Under the pieces are notes generated by a model. It was given only the letters and a program-made list of their open reading frames with translations, was not told the DNA's origin and searched no databases. DNA of 18,710 nucleotides from JBBDKV01 sp040879165 (GTDB lineage Bacteria > Patescibacteriota > Microgenomatia > UBA1400 > PJMF01), in contig JBBDKV010000021.1 in NCBI GenBank assembly GCA_040879165.1, positions 1 to 18,710 on the forward strand, read 5' to 3'. Both the position numbers and the translations under genes were made by a program. Below, in pieces: positions 1 to 7,766 of the stretch (its first letter is position 1; every line of letters begins with the position of its first letter).

Positions 1-3000
1 ATCTCACCGCATCACCTACAGTATGGAGAATCCTTGCCGGACTCGTCGTCCCAATGCCGACGTTGCCATCATTCCTGACAGCAAAAGCAGTACCTGCACC
101 AGTGGTTGTCCTCAACGCCCATCTATCCGTACTACTTCCTGCTGTACTTACATGAAGACCACCACCACCCGTATTATCTTGTTGAATCTCGGTAGCCCAT
201 GCAGTTGAATTATCAACAACATTTAATTTTTCACCTGGATCACTCGTCCCAATCCCCACATTGCCCCCTTGAACAATTGACAACCTGGGTGTTTGACTAG
301 TCATCAAATGCACTTCACTCGAACCTGTATTTTGATTTCTTGCACTAATAAGTAGTGCGCCAAAATTAGCATAGACACCACTACCTCCTCCACCTGTCGT
401 TGCCATAAATGCACCATCTCCAGAGGGAAGTGCGTCTACTTCAGTAAAAATTCTCAGATCGCGAGTAGTCGATGCCGCTCCAATGGTAAGTGGGGCAGTC
501 GGATCCGTCGTCCCAATCCCCACGTTGCCTCCGCTTTTGATAGTCATTCTTGCATCAGACAAACCAGCAAGGCTGCCGTCAGCGGTGCTATTGGTTGCAA
601 ATACGAGATCGCCTCGATCCCATGATGATCCATTTCTATTGAAAAATATGCCTGCTTTGGCACGAGTTCCACTGCTATGACTCCCAATACGTACTCCTGC
701 TAATTCATTTTCATCCGATACGATCGTAGCAACAGATTCCCCACCACTTCTAAAAAGATGTAATTTGGTGTTTGGACTCGTCGTCCCAATCCCCACATTC
801 CCCGCAAAGTATCCCTGACCATCTGACCTGAGGTGAATATTGGCACTGGCAGTAGCGGTCCCACCCAGGGCGAGGTCAGCAATTGAAGCAAACTCATCTC
901 TTGGGTGAAAAACGTTACTGTTGTTTTGCCAGAGTCCTGAAGTTGAACAGTTACCTGAATTATCGCAGACCTGATTCCCACTTTGATAAAAATTAGTAGC
1001 ATGTGCTTCAGCCCAGCGAAGTGAGTCGGAGCCAAGATCAAGCGTGTTGTCGGTATTGGGAAGTAGGTCTGCATTGGCTTGAATAAGTCCTGTTCCATTG
1101 GGAGCTAAGACAATATTGCCATTACCACCACCAGTAGCGAGTGTTAAATTACCAGTCGAAGTCTGAATACTCTGTGATCCTGCGCTGACTAGCACTCCAC
1201 TTGAATTAACTGTCCAGCGAACGCTGCTGTCAGTCATAAAACGAACCTGATTGCTACCAGTTGCTGAAATATCTACGTTTCCAACATTGGTAACAAGCGG
1301 AGAATCTACTGAGGTTGCAAAGTAGCCATTTCTCCAGCGTAAAGCAGCAGAGCCAAGATCATACGTATCATTAGCTTGTGGACCAATGCTGCCCAGAATT
1401 TGCAATTTAAAGTCAGCGGTGTCTGTGGTTCCAATCCCTACATTCCCTGTGGGGTTGATGCGCATTCTTTCAGCTACATTTCCAACACTAGCAGTCCTAA
1501 AGCCTAAGAATCCATCCTCAGATCCAGCAGTATTGGTAGTGATACCGGCATATATGTCACCATAGACTTGACGAGCATTATTTGAATCTTGTAGAGCAAA
1601 TTCTAGGGCCACCCCAGACAGAGCAGTGTTGGCGCTTCTGTACAGGCTCAGCGGGAAAGCTCCAGAATCAGCAATTTCAAGTTTACGCGCAGGATTACTC
1701 GTCCCAATCCCCACATTGCCATCACTTCCTTGAACAAAGAGAGCGTTGGCTTGACCACTGGCTTCCACTCTAAAATCAGCATCATTCCCTTGTTGGTTGA
1801 AAACAGCTGAACCATCCGCAAGTAGGTGAATATTGGCACTAGCAGTAGAAGTACCTCCCAGTGCTAAGTCAACTACACTGGCTAATTGGCCTCTAGGGTG
1901 CAAAATATTGTCGTTGTTGTCCCATAAGCCAGAACTGGTACAGTTACCACTTTCATCACAGACATTAAAGCCATTCTGAGTCATGGCGCTAGCAATTACG
2001 TTGGTGCCATAGATGTTTGCCCAGCGAGTCGCTGAAGCTCCGAGGTCAAGCGTGTTGTCTGCATTGGGTAGGAAGTGAGCAGTTGCTTGGATGGTTCCAA
2101 CTCCGTCAGGAGAAAGAGTAATATTGCCATCGCCAGCGCCTGTAGCGATGGTGAGTGCTCCGGTTGATGTCTGAATTGTTTGCGAGCCATTGCTGACTAA
2201 GACGCCACTCGAATTGACAGTCCAGCGAGTGGTGCTGTCAGTTTGGAAAATGAGGTTGTTAGTGCCAGTGGCGGCTAGAGTTAGATTGCCAGCATTTGTG
2301 ACAAGAGGGGTAGTTACTGAAGTAGAGAAGTCTCCGAGTACTCCATAAACGTTTGCCCAACGCAACGCATCAGAGCCAAGTGAGTGAGCATCATTTGTTT
2401 GCGGACCCACAGTGCCGGCAACTTGGAGGCGAAAGGTAGCGGGATCTGTGGTGCCAATACCAACATTGGTCGCATCGTCATACAGCACGCCAGTTCCCAG
2501 GGTATTGGCGTCTGTCCAGCGCGTGACATAATTGGCGGTACCTGTCATAGCGGTTGGAGCGCTTGAGCCATTGCCTTTGAGTACGCCGGTAAGCGCACCC
2601 GTGCCGGTGAGCGCAGTCGCTCCTTTATATATCAATCCCCCCGTCGCCACCCCAGACAGATCAGCATTGGTGCCACCATAGACCAGTCCCAGAGTATCCC
2701 AAGTTGGAGTACCAGTTCCTCCAGACAACAGTGGTTGTCCCGTAGTTCCAGCTGAGGAGAAGGCGTAGGCTGAGCCATCTCCATACGCTACTGCACCAGC
2801 TGTGGGAGTAGCAGTACTATTAGTACCACCACGGGCTATTGCCAACTGAGCCTCAGTATTTAGTGTTCCATCACTCCCTGATGTATAGACCACACCATCA
2901 GTCGTAAGATTAGCAATACGCGTGGAGACTGTAGAACGACCCAACACTAATCCAGTCTGCGTAGTACCACCAATACTAAGTGTCCCAGAAGCATCTATAG

Positions 3001-5725
3001 TGGAGCCACTTGCATTGGTAAACAAGATATTTCCAGAAGCATCTATAGTTACATACGAACTTACTCCTCCAATCTGAGCTGCATCATTTGATCCATCAGC
3101 AGTAAAGGTAGCCACAGTAGTTGCAGAAGAAGTGGCTGCGAGGGGTTCGGCTAAAAATGGCGACAACACTCCAGCAACTTTTTGCCAATAGGTGGAAGTG
3201 TTTAGTTGGCCAAGGGTAATGAATTCATCAGTGTTGACAGCATCCGCGCCGATCACCCGACCTGAGAATTGCGCAACGATTCCTGAACCGCCCTGCACGT
3301 CCAGTAGATTATTGGGAGAGTTGGTGCCAATGCCGACGTTACCATCAGCTAAAATATTGAGAGTTGTGCTCGCGGTGCTACCTCCAGCTCTCAATGCTAG
3401 GTTAGAACCAGTTGCAGTAAAGGTGGCTACTGTAGCAGCAGAAGAGGTGGCGGAAATTGTGTCGTTGGTAGTGGTGGGTGAGAGATTTCCGGCGATGCGT
3501 TTCCAGAAATTAGTACCAACTGTTGAAGGATCCACAAACTCCAAACCGTCAGTACTAGCATTAATGCGAACGAGAAAACCTGCTGAGGTGTAACTATTTG
3601 GAGCATCTGTTAACCCCAAAAAAGTATCAGTATCAACATCAGTGCTGCAAACAAAGGCTGTGCCATTCCACTGCAACTTATCAGTACTCGTACAAGTGGG
3701 AGAATCGATAGTAAAAGAGCGATCTGCAGTTAAATTGCCTCCACCGGTTAGGCCATTGCCAGCACTTATAGCACGATCGGCACGTACGGCGTGGTCAGTG
3801 GTTGTGGCCTGAGTACCCAGCGTAAGAACTTCAGAAAAACGACCAGTGCCAATGACTTCTAGTCGAAACTGGGGATTGGTAGTGTTAATACCAACATTGG
3901 TCGCATTGTCATACAGCACGCCAGTTCCCAGGGTATTGGCGTCTGTCCAGCGCGTGACATAATCGGCGCTACCTGTCATAGCGGTTGGGGCGCTTGAGCC
4001 ATTGCCTTTGAGTACGCCAGTAAGAGGGGCAGTGCCTGCTAAACCAACTCCATCAGCATAAATCAAGCCTCCTGTAGCTACTCCAGATAAATTGGCGTTG
4101 GTTCCACCATATGTCAGTCCTAGCGTGCCCCAACCAGGTGCTCCGGCACCTCCAGAAATGAGTGTTTGTCCAGAGGTTCCAGCGTTCAGAGTGTCATAGC
4201 TAGTGGTGTTTGTAGAGTACAATAATTCGCCTGCACCTCCGGCAGTGACGTTCGCGCCTAAGCCGCCTCGTACTGTAGACAAAAATTGTTCTGAGCTTAG
4301 ACTATTTGTACTCGACCAGTACGACACATGTCCCGCTGTGCCAGAACCATCAACTAAGCTTGAAGGACTCCAAACACGACTATCTATAGTTCGTTGTTGA
4401 ACTACTCCGGAACTGTGAGTCAAAACAGTGTCGGTGCTGCCGCTCGCCAGCGTATCTAGTTGTAAAGCACCACTGAAGCGACCAGTGCCAATTACATCAA
4501 GTTTGAAATTTGGTTGCGTGCTGCCAATACCTAAATTGCCTGCCAGCGCACCCGCATCGCCGCTGTTACTTGGCCAGAGGAAGTAATCAGTATCTGCCTT
4601 GTCAATGAATTGGCGGGCATGCACATCCCCCATAGCCGACCCAGAACCTACAACCCGAAATCCCGCCGAAGCTGTGGCATTGCCACCAACTAATACGTCA
4701 ACAGTGTTGTTGAATGGATGTAGAGCCCCGTTTGAAATAGTCCACTGACCACTCGAGACTCCAGGTAAAGCAGATGGGTCGACCCAAGCCAAGCCGCCAC
4801 TTCCATCAGTTTGCAAAATAAAGCCACTGCTTTCAGATGTGGGCCAAGTATACGTCAGACCACCCATAGTAGTGGTGCTCTCAAATAGCACATTGCCGCC
4901 GAAGCGTGCGGATGAGGTTACATGAAGTGCGCTCGCCGGGTTCGTCGTTCCAATTCCCACGTTGCCACCGGTAAACGCCAGATCGAACCCGCCTAGGGTT
5001 ATCGCCGTATTTTGACTTAAGTTGCCTCCAAGTTGAAATGTAGACCCGTCAAGTGTTAAGCCATCTCCAGCACTATAAGTGGTGCCTTCATTATCTGTTG
5101 CAACCCATTCACTGCCATCCCACTCGAGTATTTGACCGTTTGAAAGTCCTGCTAGATTGATTTCTGCTAGGTCTGCTAGACCAGCGCCATTTCGCAAAAA
5201 TTCATTCTCTATTTGTGAGCGCGTCAATAATGAGCTTGGCTGAACGGTATTGAGATGATTGTAATGCCCCAGGTTGGCGTAGGCGTCATAGGCGGTGTGG
5301 GCAAGTTGGTTATTGACGAAAAAAGCTTGCAGTAACGCCAGAAGCTGCTCGATGTTCTCAACTTTCTCGGACAGCGGTGTCAATTGGTCAGTTGTGACAA
5401 GGTTCCAGGCATCTGGATCAAAGGCTGGGGTAGAAATTTGACTAGACTCACTTGGCTCGCTTGGAGTGGGAGGAGGTAGTGTGGCGAAAGCATCGTCTGA
5501 ATCGACGTCAGGAGCAACGGTAGAGCCTGAAGTAGGGGGCTCATCTGGTGAAGTCTGCGTAGTAAAGACAATAGTAGACTGATTAGCGAGTCCAAACCAA
5601 TTAGTACCTCGAAGCACCAAAAATACTACCACTCCCAAGAAGAAGAGCAGGATGAGAAAAATGACCAGCGCCAACGCTCTCCGGCGCCGGTCTGGTTTAG
5701 TAGCGTGCGGGTAATGTCGTTGCAC
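1..5725 (-). CDS. Giant membrane-anchored tail-fibre-like surface protein (C-terminus off the left edge)
   Basis: I checked the frame from GTG at 5725 down to base 2 (1,908 codons) and found no stop. The start is GTG because a TGA lies six codons upstream in frame. Residues 13-16 are four arginines, 17-38 a hydrophobic helix, and about 45-95 a Ser/Thr/Pro/Asp-rich linker, so the protein is probably anchored by its N-terminus with the rest outside. From about residue 255 onward, GNVGIGT-type motifs recur at least ten times (for example near bases 4963, 3898, 3340, 2467, 1444, 799 and 64), separated by Gly/Ser/Thr/Ala-rich beta-prone segments. Such motifs are typical of phage tail fibres and of large CPR surface proteins that end in an S74 chaperone. 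No S74 domain is reached here, so the C-terminus is missing. It is probably a trimeric surface fibre or adhesin; the ligand is unknown. The gene diverges from rho. Confidence 0.85.
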   Translation of the reverse strand, partial: MQRHYPHATKPDRRRRALALVIFLILLFFLGVVVFLVLRGTNWFGLANQSTIVFTTQTSPDEPPTSGSTVAPDVDSDDAFATLPPPTPSEPSESSQISTPAFDPDAWNLVTTDQLTPLSEKVENIEQLLALLQAFFVNNQLAHTAYDAYANLGHYNHLNTVQPSSLLTRSQIENEFLRNGAGLADLAEINLAGLSNGQILEWDGSEWVATDNEGTTYSAGDGLTLDGSTFQLGGNLSQNTAITLGGFDLAFTGGNVGIGTTNPASALHVTSSARFGGNVLFESTTTMGGLTYTWPTSESSGFILQTDGSGGLAWVDPSALPGVSSGQWTISNGALHPFNNTVDVLVGGNATASAGFRVVGSGSAMGDVHARQFIDKADTDYFLWPSNSGDAGALAGNLGIGSTQPNFKLDVIGTGRFSGALQLDTLASGSTDTVLTHSSGVVQQRTIDSRVWSPSSLVDGSGTAGHVSYWSSTNSLSSEQFLSTVRGGLGANVTAGGAGELLYSTNTTSYDTLNAGTSGQTLISGGAGAPGWGTLGLTYGGTNANLSGVATGGLIYADGVGLAGTAPLTGVLKGNGSSAPTAMTGSADYVTRWTDANTLGTGVLYDNATNVGINTTNPQFRLEVIGTGRFSEVLTLGTQATTTDHAVRADRAISAGNGLTGGGNLTADRSFTIDSPTCTSTDKLQWNGTAFVCSTDVDTDTFLGLTDAPNSYTSAGFLVRINASTDGLEFVDPSTVGTNFWKRIAGNLSPTTTNDTISATSSAATVATFTATGSNLALRAGGSTASTTLNILADGNVGIGTNSPNNLLDVQGGSGIVAQFSGRVIGADAVNTDEFITLGQLNTSTYWQKVAGVLSPFLAEPLAATSSATTVATFTADGSNDAAQIGGVSSYVTIDASGNILFTNASGSTIDASGTLSIGGTTQTGLVLGRSTVSTRIANLTTDGVVYTSGSDGTLNTEAQLAIARGGTNSTATPTAGAVAYGDGSAYAFSSAGTTGQPLLSGGTGTPTWDTLGLVYGGTNADLSGVATGGLIYKGATALTGTGALTGVLKGNGSSAPTAMTGTANYVTRWTDANTLGTGVLYDDATNVGIGTTDPATFRLQVAGTVGPQTNDAHSLGSDALRWANVYGVLGDFSTSVTTPLVTNAGNLTLAATGTNNLIFQTDSTTRWTVNSSGVLVSNGSQTIQTSTGALTIATGAGDGNITLSPDGVGTIQATAHFLPNADNTLDLGASATRWANIYGTNVIASAMTQNGFNVCDESGNCTSSGLWDNNDNILHPRGQLASVVDLALGGTSTASANIHLLADGSAVFNQQGNDADFRVEASGQANALFVQGSDGNVGIGTSNPARKLEIADSGAFPLSLYRSANTALSGVALEFALQDSNNARQVYGDIYAGITTNTAGSEDGFLGFRTASVGNVAERMRINPTGNVGIGTTDTADFKLQILGSIGPQANDTYDLGSAALRWRNGYFATSVDSPLVTNVGNVDISATGSNQVRFMTDSSVRWTVNSSGVLVSAGSQSIQTSTGNLTLATGGGNGNIVLAPNGTGLIQANADLLPNTDNTLDLGSDSLRWAEAHATNFYQSGNQVCDNSGNCSTSGLWQNNSNVFHPRDEFASIADLALGGTATASANIHLRSDGQGYFAGNVGIGTTSPNTKLHLFRSGGESVATIVSDENELAGVRIGSHSSGTRAKAGIFFNRNGSSWDRGDLVFATNSTADGSLAGLSDARMTIKSGGNVGIGTTDPTAPLTIGAASTTRDLRIFTEVDALPSGDGAFMATTGGGGSGVYANFGALLISARNQNTGSSEVHLMTSQTPRLSIVQGGNVGIGTSDPGEKLNVVDNSTAWATEIQQDNTGGGGLHVSTAGSSTDRWALRTTTGAGTAFAVRNDGNVGIGTTSPARILHTVGDAVR
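46..100. repeat. 55-bp exact direct repeat, left copy
   Basis: These 55 bases are identical, in the same orientation, to 18656-18710, the last bases of the window. Both copies encode a GAGTAFAVRNDGNVGIG stretch and are read in the same frame in the two minus-strand surface-protein genes. The flanks differ at once on the left side (base 45 versus base 18655). Confidence 0.97.
800..1444. repeat. Diverged duplication in the giant gene, copy A
   Basis: This segment resembles 1793-2467 over its whole length, offset by 993 bp at one end (331 codons) and 1,023 bp at the other (341 codons). Shared landmarks on the minus strand include sequences encoding NTLDLGS, RWTVNSSGVLVS, SQ.IQTSTG.LT.ATG and ASANIHL. 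Both offsets are multiples of three, so the reading frame is preserved. Confidence 0.8.
1793..2467. repeat. Diverged duplication in the giant gene, copy B
   Basis: Partner of 800-1444. It encodes the same order of elements (GNVGIGTTD, SLGS..LRWAN, RWTVNSSGVLVS, NTLDLG, an Asn/Cys-rich turn, LALGGT.TASANIHL). It carries about ten more codons than the other copy. Confidence 0.8.
2456..2593. repeat. 138-bp near-identical repeat in the giant gene, copy A
   Basis: Matches 3887-4024 with about five differences by eye, at an offset of 1,431 bp (477 codons). On the minus strand it encodes LTGVLKGNGSSAPTAMTG, then a YVTRWTDANTLGTGVLYD-type stretch. The neighbouring 2640-2760 and 4070-4190 segments are also related but more diverged. 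Confidence 0.9.
3887..4024. repeat. 138-bp near-identical repeat in the giant gene, copy B
   Basis: Partner of 2456-2593 with the same frame and order. Its high identity compared with the surrounding sequence suggests recent duplication or gene conversion. Confidence 0.9.
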
Positions 5726-5729
5726 GTCT

Positions 5730-5759
5730 TTATAAGCATATCAAGAAGTAGGATAGCAA
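5730..5759 (-). promoter_or_regulatory. Candidate promoter of the giant surface-protein gene
   Basis: On the minus strand TTGCTA (5759-5754) is followed, after 18 bp, by TTATAA (5735-5730) preceded by TGC, an extended -10. Only four bases separate the hexamer from GTG at 5725, so transcription would start in or next to the start codon. No Shine-Dalgarno is seen. Confidence 0.45.
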
Positions 5760-6107
5760 AGAAAGTGTGTTAAATAGGTCAAATTACTCTAAAGAGAATC
5801 AATCTTTTCTCAAAAGAGCGTGTCGAGATTTGTGGAGCGACCCATGACTAAAGTAGCGTTGTATGAATAAGTCACGATGCTTTCTGGAACGGAGCAGTTT
5901 TTCAAAATGCGTGTTTTCGAAATGGATGCCATCTTGACCCCCGCTCGCTGTGTCCAGGACAACAGAAAGGATGAGCACGTTTGTGCCAAATGTCCGTGAC
6001 CAGGACACTTTATTGACAAAATCATCGCTTCATGTCACAATTCGCTTATCCTCAAGCTACTGCATTGCTTTTTCAGTAATTTGCAACAGTCAGTACTCAC
6101 CGAGATT

Positions 6108-6135
6108 TTGTATTGTGTTAGATTTTAAGTATTTT
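6108..6135 (+). promoter_or_regulatory. Weak candidate promoter of rho
   Basis: TTGTAT (6108-6113), 16 bp, then TATTTT (6130-6135), within an AT-rich stretch, leaving a leader of about 25 nt. No Shine-Dalgarno precedes the ATG at 6168 (the bases are ttctcct). Other hexamers in this AT-rich tract are possible. Confidence 0.3.
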
Positions 6136-6167
6136 ATTATTAATAGTGTATTGTAAGTATTTCTCCT

Positions 6168-7655
6168 ATGCCAAAACAAGCATCTTTGGCAGGCCGAAAA
6201 TCTCGGGCTGCAGACGAAGTGGATGAGTCTCAAGCGAGTTCCACAGCTAAACATATTCCCGTCGTTCCTTTAAAAAACAGCTCTTCAAATAATTCAAGCT
6301 CTGCAGATGAAGATACATCTGGAGTCGAAAGTAAGGAAAAATCACTGCGTACCGCAGCTTCTCATGTTATGACTAAAACCAAAAATCTCTCTAACTCAAC
6401 TACTGGTTCAAAGCTCAATGGTAATTCTCGAGGCTCGACAACACATGCCAGCTCAGAAAATTCCGCCAACACCAATAGGTACGCTACTAGTGGGCATGCG
6501 GGTCGTCGTTCCCAAGACCAACCAAGCACAACTATCACTGGCGTACTTGACACCTCTCGAGATGGGCACGGTGTTTTGCGCGTCAATCTCAGCGATGGTG
6601 ATGAAGGTGATGCCTACATTTCTACTTCTCAAATTCGTCGATTTCGACTACGTCCAGGGGATGTTGTCACCGGTCCAGCTCGCGAACCGAAAGAAAATGA
6701 GCGCTACTGGGGTCTGCTCCAGGTAGATGAGATTAATAGCATGCCAGCCAAAGAGGTGATGAATATGGATCGAATTAAGTTTCGCTCCCTCACGCCAGTG
6801 TATCCCGATCAACAAATTAAGCTAGAAACTTCCGAAGAACCGCTATCAATGCGGATGATCGACTTAATTGCACCGATTGGTAAAGGACAGCGCAGTTTAA
6901 TCGTATCTCCACCAATGGCAGGAAAAACTACGTTACTTAAAGAAATTTCCACTGGCGTAGCCGCCAATCATCCCGAAATTCACATTATGGCAGTCTTGGT
7001 TGGTGAGCGACCAGAAGAAGTGACTGATATCAAGCGTCACATTTCCTCAATCACCGATGGTAACGGTGAGACAGCTGCCAGCAATTTTGATGAATCTGCA
7101 GAAGATCAGTGTCGAGTAGCAGAGCTGGCGTTAGAGAAAGCTAAAAGGCAGGTCGAGATGGGTCGAGATGTCTTAATTTTGCTTGACTCGATTACTCGGT
7201 TGGCTCGAGCCTACAATTTGTCTATTCCTACTTCTGGAAGAACGCTCTCAGGAGGGTTTGACCCAGCTGCACTTTTTCCACCTAAGAAATTTTTTGGCGC
7301 GGCGCGCAACTTTGAAGTTCCCGGTTCATTGACCATTATTGGCACAGCGCTGGTAGACACTGGATCCCGGATGGATGATTTGGTTTATGAGGAGTTTAAG
7401 GGTACGGGCAATCAGGAAGTGCATCTGGATCGTCGCCTGGCAGAGCGCAGAATTTATCCATCAATTGACGTGCAGCGATCGGGAACACGCAGAGATGATT
7501 TATTGATCGATGGTGTGGCATATCAGTCTGTAGCAACCTTACATAGAATGCTTGACATGATTGATCGCGAAGATCGCACATCCACTCTTATTGAGCAGCT
7601 CAGGAAAAGTAAATCTAACAAAGACTTTTTGGCTTCACTCAAAGATCGCCAGTAA
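6168..7655 (+). CDS. rho: Transcription termination factor Rho
   Basis: A 495-residue RNA-dependent ATPase that forms a hexameric ring, binds nascent RNA and releases RNA polymerase. Residues 1-118 are low-complexity and rich in Ser, Asn and Thr, in place of the usual N-terminal helical domain. Residues about 120-190 form the cold-shock-type primary RNA-binding domain (GVLDTSRDGHGVLR). The ATPase core has Walker A SPPMAGKTT (about 247-255), the GERPEEVTD loop, Walker B DVLILLD (334-340), the SITRLARAYN segment, a Q-loop-like SGGFDPAALFPPKKFFGAARN, and the EEFKGTGN R-loop. Compared from memory with E. coli Rho, about six extra residues (TDGNGE region, 296-301) precede the ASNFDE motif. The core motifs are all present, so it should be active. 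It is divergent from the giant surface gene and upstream of the M23 gene, which has its own promoter. Confidence 0.98.
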   Translation: MPKQASLAGRKSRAADEVDESQASSTAKHIPVVPLKNSSSNNSSSADEDTSGVESKEKSLRTAASHVMTKTKNLSNSTTGSKLNGNSRGSTTHASSENSANTNRYATSGHAGRRSQDQPSTTITGVLDTSRDGHGVLRVNLSDGDEGDAYISTSQIRRFRLRPGDVVTGPAREPKENERYWGLLQVDEINSMPAKEVMNMDRIKFRSLTPVYPDQQIKLETSEEPLSMRMIDLIAPIGKGQRSLIVSPPMAGKTTLLKEISTGVAANHPEIHIMAVLVGERPEEVTDIKRHISSITDGNGETAASNFDESAEDQCRVAELALEKAKRQVEMGRDVLILLDSITRLARAYNLSIPTSGRTLSGGFDPAALFPPKKFFGAARNFEVPGSLTIIGTALVDTGSRMDDLVYEEFKGTGNQEVHLDRRLAERRIYPSIDVQRSGTRRDDLLIDGVAYQSVATLHRMLDMIDREDRTSTLIEQLRKSKSNKDFLASLKDRQ

Positions 7656-7750
7656 AGATGCTGCAGCTGTTAAGAATGTCTACGATCGTGTTGTAGCGTG
7701 TTGTAGATCGAGTCGGGCAGTTTGGTTTGACGACTTTTTGGTACAACTAG

Positions 7751-7759
7751 TGATACAAT
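7751..7759 (+). promoter_or_regulatory. Extended -10 promoter of the M23 gene
   Basis: TGA-TACAAT (7751-7759) is an extended -10 element. A TTGACG at 7727-7732 lies 21 bp upstream, too far to be an ideal -35. The expected transcription start falls at about 7766-7767, exactly on the second ATG, so the first ATG (7758) lies inside the -10 box. Confidence 0.55.
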
Positions 7760-7766
7760 GAGGACT

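Larger units (their letters stand above)
5726..6167. other. 442-bp intergenic region between divergent surface gene and rho
   Basis: I see no convincing gene here. It contains a small hairpin (TCTTTT-CTC-AAAAGA, 5802-5816), a CTCT-AA-AGAG dyad (5787-5796), an 11-bp palindrome TGTCCAGGACA (5951-5961), and a second CCAGGACA at 6000-6007, 46 bp on. These could be regulator sites for either divergent gene or a leader of rho. The last 60 bp before rho are very AT-rich. Confidence 0.5.

Noticed and set aside
700..1098. Minus-strand ORF of 132 codons inside the giant gene
   Set aside because: It is a +1 shadow. The true frame through the same bases encodes GNVGIGTTSPNTKLHL and continues without a stop across the whole region.
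46..4963. The regularly recurring CCCAATNCCNACNTTGCC strings as a CRISPR-like array
   Set aside because: They encode the NVGIG motif in one open frame, spacing is irregular (about 200-900 bp), and they vary at third codon positions.
1..5725. Giant ORF and S74 ORF as prophage tail-fibre genes
   Set aside because: The left ORF begins with a transmembrane anchor, no other phage genes are in the window, and the C-terminal NWWVVN-type ending is one I associate with CPR surface proteins.
5799..6025. Two overlapping minus-strand ORFs of about 70 codons and a plus-strand ORF at 5950-6156 in the gap before rho
   Set aside because: They overlap one another on both strands, have no family resemblance I recognise, no ribosome site and no good promoter at the right distance. 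Best read as chance ORFs in a regulatory gap.
7668..7720. Possible terminator after rho (CGATC ... GATCG with a tandem GTGTTGTAG)
   Set aside because: The arms are only five bases with an 18-base loop and no T-run follows, so I do not call a terminator.
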